The notes beneath the pieces are model-generated. The model searched no databases and had not been told where the DNA came from. It saw nothing but the letters and a program-made list of their open reading frames with translations. 23,502 nucleotides of DNA, taken from the IMG/VR virus record IMGVR_UViG_3300030202_000190, positions 1 through 23,502 of that record. One strand, written 5' to 3'. This document shows, piece after piece, positions 1 through 6,698 of the stretch (position 1 is the first letter of the stretch; the number at the start of each line of letters is the position of its first letter). The position numbers and the translations under genes are program-made. Origin of the DNA: a virus.

Positions 1-232
1 TTACCATTTGCGCCCTGGGCGGTAGATCTTTTATCCAAGGCCATCTCTCTAGTAATTCTTCCTGGACAATCTTTATATCGTTGCCCAGGAGAATCATCGC
101 TTCATCTTCAGAGATACCTCTATCATCTAAATTGCGACCTACGCCGATCGTGTTCTTGCCACTCGTGCATTTGTAAAGCTGAGTTTTCATACCTTCAAAC
201 TCTATAAGGTGTGCGGTAAGTTCTTTAATCAT
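1..232 (-). CDS. T4-type lysozyme (endolysin), N-terminal part
   Basis: Muramidase of the T4 lysozyme family (glycoside hydrolase 24), which cuts the peptidoglycan glycan chain at lysis. The gene runs off the left edge, so only 77 residues are visible, starting MIKELTAHLIEFEGMK. The family core is clear: a catalytic Glu at residue 13, then a Tyr-Lys-Cys-Thr stretch and TIGVG. With T4 spacing (E11, D20, T26) the equivalents here are E13, C22 and T28, so the usual catalytic Asp is a Cys. No signal peptide is seen, which fits release through a holin. The ATG overlaps the end of the holin gene by 8 bases. The assignment is firm, although the C-terminal domain cannot be checked. Confidence 0.9.
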   Translation of the reverse strand, partial: MIKELTAHLIEFEGMKTQLYKCTSGKNTIGVGRNLDDRGISEDEAMILLGNDIKIVQEELLERWPWIKDLPPRAQMV

Positions 233-698
233 CTTTAGAGTTAGACGCGCCAAAATAAAAAGAAATTATTGCAGAAGCTAGTCCACCTAAATAACCTAGT
301 ACCAGGTTAATAAGTGCTTCTGAATTTTGTTCTGGTGGTTGTAGTGTCACTAAGAATATGTAACCCAAAAAACCGCAGATAACTAATATACCAACAAGCT
401 TGCTTGTCCAATCTTTAGAGAATGTAGATCTAGCGTTTTGTATATCTGCTGTCTCCAGGGCAAATAGATCCACGTCTAGTTCTTTCATCTTAACTTCAAA
501 ATCATTGTCTATCTTTTTAAGATCTGCAAGTTGCTCAGGCGTGGCGTTCTGCACAGCTTTTTCAACATCTTTTGGAGTGTTCTTGCATCCCAACGCCTGA
601 GAAACCATATTCATTGCCATGTTGCCCATTGGGCCACCGAGGGCAGTACCTATAGTTGGTGCTACAGCACCAATGACACCTTTGAGTAAATCTTTCAT
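225..698 (-). CDS. Holin of the GTA three-TM type
   Basis: Small membrane protein (157 aa) that most likely forms the inner-membrane hole releasing the endolysin. The N-terminus is Gly/Ala/Met-rich and amphipathic (residues 1-37). A charged, helical middle follows (about 40-95), then two strong hydrophobic segments (about 99-117 and 128-148) and a short polar tail. This layout matches the GTA_holin_3TM family known from gene transfer agents and marine phages. It sits directly upstream of, and overlaps by 8 bases, the lysozyme gene. No Shine-Dalgarno sequence is visible before the ATG; instead the shared 25-base promoter-like element ends 10 bases upstream, so the transcript leader may be very short. 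Confidence 0.8.
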   Translation of the reverse strand: MKDLLKGVIGAVAPTIGTALGGPMGNMAMNMVSQALGCKNTPKDVEKAVQNATPEQLADLKKIDNDFEVKMKELDVDLFALETADIQNARSTFSKDWTSKLVGILVICGFLGYIFLVTLQPPEQNSEALINLVLGYLGGLASAIISFYFGASNSKDD

Positions 699-708
699 GC
701 GTCAATTT

Positions 709-733
709 GTAAGTTGCAATTTAAAGAAGTCAA
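709..733 (-). promoter_or_regulatory. Promoter-like element, copy 3 (before holin)
   Basis: Read on the minus strand this is TTGAC, 10 bases, then TGCAACTTAC. It fits exactly the spacing of two other copies at 6674-6698 and 21125-21149. It fills the gap between the FecR-domain gene (ends 737) and the holin (starts 698). TTGAC looks like a -35 box, but no good TATAAT lies 17 bases further on, so a non-standard promoter, an activator site or an RNA processing signal are all possible. This copy lacks the CGGTCTT that follows in the other two. Confidence 0.55.
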
Positions 734-736
734 TTA

Positions 737-1855
737 CTAAGATCCTTGGTTGATAGTGATTATATTGTCGTTACCACCGTTAACTTTCACGGTGTTCTGT
801 ACCTCATTCTGCAAAAGATTTAACGTATACGCGCTTCCTCCATCTATTTCTATCCTATAACTGTCGCTTACAGATCTAATTAGCGTGATCTTTTGGCCTG
901 TGATAATTGTTGTGATCTGCGTATCTTTGTCCTGGCCAATCTCTGTTCCTGTGATTCGTATGCTTGTAGCAACCTGGTCTAACTTATCTTCTTCCTTTCC
1001 TATATCTAGTGCATCTAATAATGACAGTAAGTCAGTCATGAACTCTTGTGCCAGGTAATCTATATCTAACTCTGTAAAGTCTAGATCTGCTTCATTATCT
1101 AAGAAATTTTCTGACAAGTAGTCAATTTCTAGATCTGCAAAATCAAGATAATCTGCGGTACCTTGTTGCTGTTCTTCAATAAGATCTTGCCTGGGAGTAG
1201 GTGGGTTAACAATTAGCATATTGTCTATAAAGTCCAACGTAAGATCTAACACTACAGGATCACTAGGTGCTTTCTCGTACATAGATGCTACTGTGGCTTG
1301 AAAAGGTTTATTTAGTATGACCGTTCCCATTGCTGTGGTTACGCTTATCTCACCGCTACTTGTGCCGTCAGCTTGCGGCAATAGAATTACCAAAGTGCGT
1401 TGTAACTCATCAACTGTTACAGATAGCGAGGTACCTCTGATGCCAATAGTCGCACTGTTTGTTTTTAATTTAATTCTTTTCTTAGGGATCCTACCTAATT
1501 TACTACTTACAAATCTTGCAGTACCTTTAGCAAAGGTTAGTGCCATCTGTGACTTTTGTGGATCTGGATTAAAGACAAACTCATCAATAACAATCTTTGA
1601 GTTTTCTGTTAATCGTATCTGCGTATCATCAATGAAAGTTATACCCATACGGCCTTTTGCAGTTTCCACGTTGTCATAAGATACAACGCCAAAATCTACT
1701 GTGGCTTCATAGGGTTTGTCTCTTACAACTCTAGCAACGCCGTTTACTTCGCTTATGTTTCCAATATTAACAACCTGTGCTTGTGCCTTGATCGTTTTGG
1801 ATAACACAGAAAGTTGAAGAATTAGAACCCACGCTAATAATTTTAAGCCAGTCAT
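737..1855 (-). CDS. Secreted FecR-domain protein of the phage curli cassette
   Basis: A 372-residue exported protein. Residues 1-27 look like a Sec signal peptide (a hydrophobic stretch at 6-18, then AQA at 24-26). Residues about 35-150 form a FecR-type domain, with the typical sequence of a threshold-crossing strand, a TFIDDTQIRL-like segment and a TIGIRGTSLSV segment near 137-147. An acidic stretch with two related DYLDFADLEIDYL-like units lies around 235-270. The last 15 residues (NGGNDNIITINQGS) resemble a curlin strand. There is no membrane anchor, unlike sigma-factor regulators of the FecR type. The first 89 bases overlap the curlin-like gene in another frame. The FecR fold is well supported; the role is inferred from neighbours and may be periplasmic or surface-located assembly of the fibre. 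Confidence 0.75.
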   Translation of the reverse strand: MTGLKLLAWVLILQLSVLSKTIKAQAQVVNIGNISEVNGVARVVRDKPYEATVDFGVVSYDNVETAKGRMGITFIDDTQIRLTENSKIVIDEFVFNPDPQKSQMALTFAKGTARFVSSKLGRIPKKRIKLKTNSATIGIRGTSLSVTVDELQRTLVILLPQADGTSSGEISVTTAMGTVILNKPFQATVASMYEKAPSDPVVLDLTLDFIDNMLIVNPPTPRQDLIEEQQQGTADYLDFADLEIDYLSENFLDNEADLDFTELDIDYLAQEFMTDLLSLLDALDIGKEEDKLDQVATSIRITGTEIGQDKDTQITTIITGQKITLIRSVSDSYRIEIDGGSAYTLNLLQNEVQNTVKVNGGNDNIITINQGS

Positions 1856-2480
1856 TATCTAATGTTGATTTCTGTTGTATGTTGAAGCTTCTGTTGCTAC
1901 CAGTATGATCTAGATAAAAATAGCCACCTGCGTAACCATCACCATCATAAGTAACTGTGTTATCAGATCCATCAATATCCATATAGTTTGTCGCTAGATC
2001 TACGTCTATTGCGGCAGTTATTGAGTTACTAGATCCGTTAATGATCCAGTCTAGATCTAACGTACTCGCTTGTGCGGCCATAGCGTGATTGAGAGTAAAC
2101 GTATTACTGTTACCTGTTGCCTGGACATTTACGTTACTGCCGTCTGCGCTATACGTATTGGTTTCGTCTGTACTCATGTTGAACGTATTACTATTGCCAT
2201 CAAATACAAAGTTACCTGTGTAATTATCCGCCCATATATCGCCTAAGAACTTGTTACTGTCTCCTATCATGTCTAGGTTAAGGTTCATAACCGTGCCGTC
2301 TAGATCTAAGGCCGTCATACTACCTGCGGCCGCATCTGCGCCACCGATAATATTGCCAGATCCTAATTGCTCAAAATCAAAGTTAGAGTTAGAAGATCCT
2401 GAACTTTGATCTATAAAGATCTCATTATCTGCGGCATATAAAGGCGCAGACAATAAGAGTAATAAAAATAATTTTTTCAT
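1767..2480 (-). CDS. Curlin-like (CsgA/CsgB-type) secreted repeat protein
   Basis: A 237-residue exported protein with a clear signal peptide (residues 1-16, ending LYA). The mature part carries repeated Gly-x-x-Asn motifs near residues 28, 73, 95, 123, 149, 171, 194 and 218, roughly every 22-28 residues, close to the curlin unit of about 22. Flanking strands alternate hydrophobic and polar residues, and the first unit (NEIFIDQ, then FDFEQLGSGN) is very like curlin. The repeats are richer in Asp and Thr than E. coli CsgA. Two cysteines occur near the end (225, 237). The ATG overlaps the csgG stop (TAATG). It is the likely substrate of the CsgG/CsgF pore. Amyloid formation is an inference, as is whether it acts as the CsgA or the CsgB equivalent. 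Confidence 0.75.
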   Translation of the reverse strand: MKKLFLLLLLSAPLYAADNEIFIDQSSGSSNSNFDFEQLGSGNIIGGADAAAGSMTALDLDGTVMNLNLDMIGDSNKFLGDIWADNYTGNFVFDGNSNTFNMSTDETNTYSADGSNVNVQATGNSNTFTLNHAMAAQASTLDLDWIINGSSNSITAAIDVDLATNYMDIDGSDNTVTYDGDGYAGGYFYLDHTGSNRSFNIQQKSTLDNDWLKIISVGSNSSTFCVIQNDQGTSTGC

Positions 2481-3262
2481 TATTTATACCTCCAATAATT
2501 ATTGTTTACACCCTCTTTGATCGTTTCTAAAACTGCTGTTTCTATAGCTATTTGTAATGCAATGCTCATAGGTTCATTTGCTACAGATCCACCTTCTATT
2601 TCTACTAATTCTGTGCCTTCGCTTATAAATCTAAATACATCGTTATCCAGGGAAGCTGAGAATACTGATTTAGTAACTAGAACTTCTGTTAGGATCCTGC
2701 CTGTACTTACGGACACAGTGCGTAGGCTTACTGTTATTTGATCTTTTCTAACCTTACGGCTTGCGCCTAAACCTAAATACCTGGCACCCATACCTGCGCT
2801 TTCTGTTTTGTCATAACTTAAAACGCCACCAGTCATAACCATATCGCCGAATTTAAGCGGCATAAGCTTTTGATCTTCGTCAAATGTTTCCCTGGTAGAT
2901 CTAATTAACTGCCTTTCTTTAGTTACTGCGTCTAATGACACTCTTTCTACTACGTCAAAAAAGTTAGAGTGCTTGAGTGCGCGTATTAGGTAGGCGTGTG
3001 GTGCCTGGGTAACTGCTGTACTAAATGTAGCGTATTTAGAATTAGATCTTCTTTGTCCTGTAAGATCCTGAAACTCATAAACCGCTATGACAGGCTTTCT
3101 TTCTGGTTCTGCTACGTCTTTTAGATCTGTATGTAACGTTTGCATTACAGCATTTTCTAAATACTCAACTGGCGGTAAGTTGTTTTGTATTGGATCTAGC
3201 ATTAGCGTACAACTAGAAAGTAAAACCGCCGATAGGAACGACAACAATCGTTTCTGTTCCAT
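2480..3262 (-). CDS. csgG: CsgG homologue, outer-membrane curli secretion pore lipoprotein
   Basis: Homologue of the nonameric outer-membrane lipoprotein that exports curli subunits. From the chosen start (MEQKRLL) it has 260 residues, with a short lipoprotein signal ending in LLSSC, so Cys18 would be lipidated. Blocks matching E. coli CsgG follow in order: VYEFQDLTGQ, FSTAV, a LIRALKHSNFF segment, GARYLGLGA, VSLRTVSVSTGRIL, VFRFI and SNEPMSIALQIAIETAV. The Phe preceding STAV (E. coli F56, at the channel constriction) is kept, while Asn55 appears as Thr. A start 33 bases upstream (3295) is possible but would put residues before a normal signal. It overlaps csgF by 50 bases and is joined to the curlin gene by TAATG. 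Confidence 0.92.
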   Translation of the reverse strand: MEQKRLLSFLSAVLLSSCTLMLDPIQNNLPPVEYLENAVMQTLHTDLKDVAEPERKPVIAVYEFQDLTGQRRSNSKYATFSTAVTQAPHAYLIRALKHSNFFDVVERVSLDAVTKERQLIRSTRETFDEDQKLMPLKFGDMVMTGGVLSYDKTESAGMGARYLGLGASRKVRKDQITVSLRTVSVSTGRILTEVLVTKSVFSASLDNDVFRFISEGTELVEIEGGSVANEPMSIALQIAIETAVLETIKEGVNNNYWRYK

Positions 3263-3680
3263 CTTCAGAAATGATAGTAACTCTAACTTCATCATCTGTT
3301 ATCTCATATTCAATAGTATTGCCGTCTAATTCCATAGATCCGCTTTTGTTAGGATTTTCACCAAACAAAGCATCTTCTACTTGCCTGGCAATGTTGGCAT
3401 AGATCCTGGAAGTAAGGTTTCTCATAAACCTAGCTTCTACAGTATTATTTTTTTCTCTTTCTATTTCGTCTTGCAGGGCTTTTATTTCGTCTGCTATGGC
3501 TTCACGCCTGCTAGTTTCTTGCGAGTCAATAGTTAAGTAATGACTTGATGTATTTACACCACTAAAAGAAGGTGACTTAAATTCATGCACCATTTCATCT
3601 GCTTGGATCTGCTGAACTACGACCACAAATAAGACTGCTACTAAACCTAAGATAACAATTAAATGATCGTAGTTTTGCAT
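3213..3680 (-). CDS. csgF: CsgF homologue, curli secretion channel partner
   Basis: A 155-residue exported protein: residues 1-27 form a strongly hydrophobic signal peptide ending in IQA. The mature N-terminus contains EFKSPSFSG (residues 33-41), matching the E. coli CsgF FQFRNPNFGG segment that threads into the CsgG channel and couples secretion to nucleation. A charged helical stretch follows (about 55-80). Then comes a C-terminal half matching CsgF in layout: an NLTSRIYANIARQ-like helix, a turn with Gly-x-Met, and three strands ending VVVPIGGF. The helical stretch is longer than in E. coli. It is joined upstream by TAATG and runs 50 bases into csgG. Assignment is by recognisable motifs, not by a search. 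Confidence 0.85.
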   Translation of the reverse strand: MQNYDHLIVILGLVAVLFVVVVQQIQADEMVHEFKSPSFSGVNTSSHYLTIDSQETSRREAIADEIKALQDEIEREKNNTVEARFMRNLTSRIYANIARQVEDALFGENPNKSGSMELDGNTIEYEITDDEVRVTIISEDGTETIVVVPIGGFTF

Positions 3681-4036
3681 TAGTCGCGCCTTACATCGCC
3701 CCTGGTAGGATCTGTCTTAGATATTTTGTTTTGTTCTATAAGATTGGGCAGGCCTAAGATTGTCTTGATCATAGTGTCCTGCCTCAAAATTTCATTGTCG
3801 AGGCTACGAATTCTGTCGATGAGTGCAACCAGGATCCCATGCTGTGCGTCTAGTTTAGATCCTAAACGTTCTTCTATGTTGTCCAGGCTTTCTTGTACCT
3901 TGTCATCTACCGTGTCCAGGCGTTCTGATAGGTTATCTACAATCTTAAATACTAATTTATATACAAAGAATCCTACGGCTATTAGTGCGGCCGTTGGTAC
4001 GCCCAATTCTGACACTAATAAAACAGCTTCATCCAT
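3680..4036 (-). CDS. Membrane-anchored coiled-coil protein, unknown role
   Basis: 118 residues with one N-terminal hydrophobic segment (about 12-31, PTAALIAVGFFVYKLVF). A long charged helix follows (35-90) with heptad-like spacing of Leu/Ile/Val, and then a polar, basic tail. The layout (short periplasmic end, one membrane span, coiled coil) is seen in some holin-like and spanin-like phage proteins, but I recognise no family with confidence. It is coupled on both sides by TAATG, to the nuclease upstream and csgF downstream, so it is made together with the curli proteins. It may be an accessory lysis protein or an anchor for the curli pore; neither is shown by sequence. Confidence 0.6.
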   Translation of the reverse strand: MDEAVLLVSELGVPTAALIAVGFFVYKLVFKIVDNLSERLDTVDDKVQESLDNIEERLGSKLDAQHGILVALIDRIRSLDNEILRQDTMIKTILGLPNLIEQNKISKTDPTRGDVRRD

Positions 4037-4455
4037 TAATCAGGTTTAAATATATTTAGATCTATAAGTTTTTGGCGGTTAGCCAGGTGTTCTTTTTCTA
4101 CGTCTTTCTTTGATTGCCCAAAATAGTCTACTGCTAAATGGTTGTCTATCAATGCTTGGTTTATGTTTACGCCGTCAACCCAGATAGTGCCTAAGACTCT
4201 GCCAAACTTACCTCTAGAATCTTTTAACTCAGTTTTTATAACAATTTTTTTGCCGTTTTCTATAGAGTCTTTTAAAAAATCTTTAGCCAGTAATCCTCTA
4301 GCTTTTTCGTCAAGGTTTCTAGTGCGGCTTTCAGGGGTATCAATAGCAAATAGCCTGACAGAAGAACTAAAGTGAATATCAAAACCAAGAGATATACGAC
4401 AGACCAAAGAATCTCCATCAATGACTCTTTCAACTTCGCAAGCATATTCATACAT
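4036..4455 (-). CDS. Staphylococcal nuclease-like (thermonuclease) protein
   Basis: A 139-residue single SNase domain, a calcium-dependent nuclease fold cutting DNA and RNA. Key residues are all present, numbered from MYEYACEV: Asp15 in VIDGDS, Arg34 in VRL, Asp39-Thr40-x-Glu42 in AIDTPE, and Arg86 in KFGRV. They match D21, R35, D40, T41, E43 and R87 of the S. aureus enzyme. The ATG at 4455 was chosen because it shares bases with the upstream stop (TAATG) and the fold begins at once; the reading frame is open 18 codons further upstream. No signal peptide is visible, so it probably acts in the cytoplasm, for example on host DNA. Its place inside a curli cassette is unusual. Confidence 0.88.
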   Translation of the reverse strand: MYEYACEVERVIDGDSLVCRISLGFDIHFSSSVRLFAIDTPESRTRNLDEKARGLLAKDFLKDSIENGKKIVIKTELKDSRGKFGRVLGTIWVDGVNINQALIDNHLAVDYFGQSKKDVEKEHLANRQKLIDLNIFKPD

Positions 4456-4637
4456 TAGATATACCTGGAAGCGAGCAGGGTAGTGATGATGAGTGGGTAG
4501 ATCCCCCACATAATAGTTTCTAGTCTTTTAAATTTTGCAGATCCTTCGTCTAATCTGTCTTCGATGTATTTGAAGCGTATAGAGTTTTCACGCTGATACG
4601 CTTCTAGTGTAGTGATTGTGTCAGTTTGGTTTTCCAT
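4455..4637 (-). CDS. XhlA-like small membrane protein, possible lysis helper
   Basis: 60 residues: a polar, helical N-terminal part (about 5-40) with heptad-like hydrophobic spacing, then a C-terminal hydrophobic segment (about 43-57, IMWGIYPLIITTLLA) with a short basic end. This coiled-coil plus C-terminal membrane anchor layout is that of XhlA-type haemolysin/holin partners, but similarity is structural only. ATG at 4637 is preferred over an adjacent TTG one codon upstream. It overlaps the preceding gene by 17 bases and shares bases with the nuclease start (TAATG). Confidence 0.55.
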   Translation of the reverse strand: MENQTDTITTLEAYQRENSIRFKYIEDRLDEGSAKFKRLETIMWGIYPLIITTLLASRYI

Positions 4638-4911
4638 CAAGATTTAAGAGTTTTGACAACTCTCCTTGTTCATACATAAAGTGTCTTTTTTTAAGTTCAA
4701 ATTCTCGTACCTGCTCTGTAAAGTCGTCTAATTGTTTTTGTAGATGTTGCATCGTTACGGCTATTAGATATTGTTCGTCATCTAACGTGTCACTACTTAT
4801 AACACTGCCATCAACTAAATTTATGCTGAAGGTTTTCCTTTGAATAGCGTTTTCAGCTTGTTCCAGGCTTCCTTTATCTTCTGCTTTATTTTCTTCATTT
4901 TTATCATCCAT
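4621..4911 (-). CDS. Small acidic helical protein, unknown
   Basis: 96 residues. The first 25 are strongly charged (Asp/Glu/Lys), followed by a short strand-like part (TFSINLVDGSVISS) and a helical second half with Leu/Phe heptads (TMQHLQKQLDDFTEQVREFEL). There is no signal peptide or membrane segment. An AGGAG sequence lies 6 bases before the ATG. It opens the packed gene run that continues through the nuclease and curli genes, overlapping the next gene by 17 bases. I do not recognise a family; a phage chaperone or structural accessory is possible. Confidence 0.65.
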   Translation of the reverse strand: MDDKNEENKAEDKGSLEQAENAIQRKTFSINLVDGSVISSDTLDDEQYLIAVTMQHLQKQLDDFTEQVREFELKKRHFMYEQGELSKLLNLDGKPN

Positions 4912-4934
4912 TTTGCACTCCTAAGTTAATGTTT

Positions 4935-5231
4935 TTATTCTGGGAAAGACTGTTCGTTTGCCGTTCTCTTGGCGGCCTTTACGTCATTTGTCCATACTGC
5001 ATTTGCTATAGCTTGTACTTCAGAAGACTCACTAGAAATATCTGTATCTGTGTGTGTCCAAGAATCGTCTTTATTTTTGACAGAACTGACAGCTTCAAGT
5101 GCGTGTCTATGATAAGCCCTAGAAATTTCTACTCCATCTTCTTTGATGACTGTAGCAGTACGAATTTGTATATCTTTAGTAGTTCCTACTATTTCTATTT
5201 TATCTTCTTCAGTTGTTTTTGTTATCGCCAT
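4935..5231 (-). CDS. Small conserved phage protein following the tail fibre
   Basis: 98 residues from the ATG at 5231, chosen because AAGGAG lies 6 bases upstream; an extension to 5255 would bury this signal. The N-terminal half alternates strands (IEIVGTTKDIQIRTATVIKE). A His-rich turn (RAYHRHAL, around 40) and an acidic segment ending in a helix with NAVWT follow. I recall similar small proteins directly after tail-fibre genes in marine phages, but no function is known to me. Its position suggests a fibre accessory, but that is inference. Confidence 0.65.
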   Translation of the reverse strand: MAITKTTEEDKIEIVGTTKDIQIRTATVIKEDGVEISRAYHRHALEAVSSVKNKDDSWTHTDTDISSESSEVQAIANAVWTNDVKAAKRTANEQSFPE

Positions 5232-5267
5232 TTTTTCTCCTTGCCTAGAATCCACTAAGCATAATTG

Positions 5268-6630
5268 TTAAACACTGTGATAGACCGCAGACAGCATTAA
5301 ATATACTGGATTACCTGACTGCCAACCTATATTAGTAGGCGCACCTGAAACGCTTACTACTCTTATATAAGAATGTCCATTTGTAACGTAGCCTGCAAAA
5401 CCATGTGAAGGTTGAGCAATAATGGCGCTTGTATGAACAAAACTTGCAACTGAGTAACCTTGTCCGTTTGTATGCACATAAGGCAATCCGTGTATTTCTG
5501 CGGCACCTGAACCCGCATCTGAAATATTTGCACTTAAGTAACAATCTACATGAACTAACCCACCAACTTTTATGTACTTTGCATAATTAATCGTTACTGT
5601 AAAAGAACCATTGCCATTTGATGTTTGAAAAGTAGGTGTCCAGCTACCCTCTTCATAATCGTCAAGTGCGTTGGCGGCGGCCGTGTCTCCGTTAAAGGAG
5701 ATACCACCACCTGATTGGAAACGCACTTTTTCTGTGTTGCTAGTACCTAGGCCAAATCTTAAATCACTACCTTGTATGTTTATAGGGGTATAAGCATTTG
5801 AACTACGATTATAAGAAAATATACGGCTTACTCCTGATTCAGCAGGAGATATTTCAACGCCTTGCGCGCCACCGTCTGAAATAACTAATTTTTTTTGAGG
5901 GGTATTAGTTCCCAAGCCAGTATGTCCATATTGCCCCCAAACAAACAAAGCATTAGCATCGTTATCAGATTCAACTCTAAAGTTTATATCTTGTGAATCA
6001 TCATTAAATACAGCTTCAGTTCTATCTAACATTAATGCAAGTCTTTGTGTACCAGACTTCATAATATACATATACATATTAGAATCTTCTCCACCATCTG
6101 TAGGAGTCATAATTCTAGTATTTATCATGCCATAAACTATATCTTCTGAATTAGCATTACGACCTTCAAAATCTATTTGACCTAATATATCGTCATCATT
6201 AGGTGAGCCAGAGTTTCTATATAGTCTAAGGTTTGGGCCACTATTCGCATCAGCATCAGTAGATGTAAGAGTTAAGTGTGTCAGAGTTATCTGCTACTGT
6301 AATCGTAGAAGCTGAAGTTGCATTTATGCTAGTAAAAGTACCTGCGGCGGCCGAACTGCCGCCAATAACAGCACCATCAATAGTGCCACCGTTTATGTCA
6401 ACTGTATTACTAGCAGTCACAGAAAAGGGCATAGTGATCCAGGCATTATTAGCGCTATTACGTAACTTTAATAGATTATTGCCTGTGTCTAACCACCAAA
6501 GATAAGCATAAGTGGTACTTGGTGCGGAAGATCCGCTATTATTGGAAGATATGGCCAGTGCCATATTGTTAATGTCTGCTCTGACTGTAGCACCAGAAGC
6601 ATTAGCTATGACGTAATCATGTTGTGCCAT
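5268..6630 (-). CDS. Tail fibre protein, interrupted by a one-base frameshift
   Basis: A single 453-residue fibre if one base is removed near 6268. The N-terminal piece (6630-6256, MAQHDYVIANASGATVRADI) is an attachment domain of a type common on marine phages. It stops 9 codons after ...DNSDT; the next frame continues without a break through LTLTSTDADANSGPNLRLY into the ORF starting at 6128. The joint reads CTT-A-ACT, and dropping one A restores the frame. The middle is a shaft with DGG and GLGT-like repeats. The C-terminal 130 residues (from GSWTPTF) are a jelly-roll-like tip ending AVYHSV. It likely contacts the host surface. The extra base may be a sequencing error, a real mutation or (less likely) programmed +1 shifting. 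Confidence 0.75.
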
Positions 6631-6657
6631 CTAAAACCTACCTTTAAATGTTATAAA

Positions 6658-6669
6658 TTTTGTACAAAA
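6658..6669. promoter_or_regulatory. 12-base palindrome before the tail fibre
   Basis: TTTTGTACAAAA is a perfect palindrome lying between the promoter-like element (ends 6674) and the fibre start (6630). It could be a protein-binding site in the leader of the fibre gene, or chance in an AT-rich gap. No partner copy is seen at the other two promoter-like elements, so support is weak. Confidence 0.25.
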
Positions 6670-6673
6670 GACC

Positions 6674-6698
6674 GTAAGTTGCATATTCATATTGTCAA
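6674..6698 (-). promoter_or_regulatory. Promoter-like element, copy 2 (before tail fibre)
   Basis: On the minus strand: TTGAC, 10 bases, TGCAACTTAC, followed by GGTCTT as in the copy at 21125. TTGACA overlaps the stop codon of gene J, and the fibre gene starts 43 bases after the element. It would drive the fibre and, with no terminator seen, the nuclease and curli genes beyond. The identical 25-base spacing in three gaps is the main evidence. Confidence 0.6.

Noticed and set aside
737-1855. Reading the FecR-domain protein as an iron-uptake regulator
   Set aside because: It has a signal peptide, no membrane span, no partner sigma factor and no receptor gene; only the FecR fold is shared.
4929-5258. 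Plus-strand ORF of 109 codons, Cys/Phe/Tyr-rich, opposite the small gene after the tail fibre
   Set aside because: The composition is that of a reverse-complement shadow, and the minus-strand gene has a strong AAGGAG ribosome site.
6240-6300. Programmed +1 frameshift in the tail fibre
   Set aside because: CTT-AAC is not a recognised +1 site of bacteria and there is no stop codon pause or SD-like stimulator; a one-base error or mutation is simpler.
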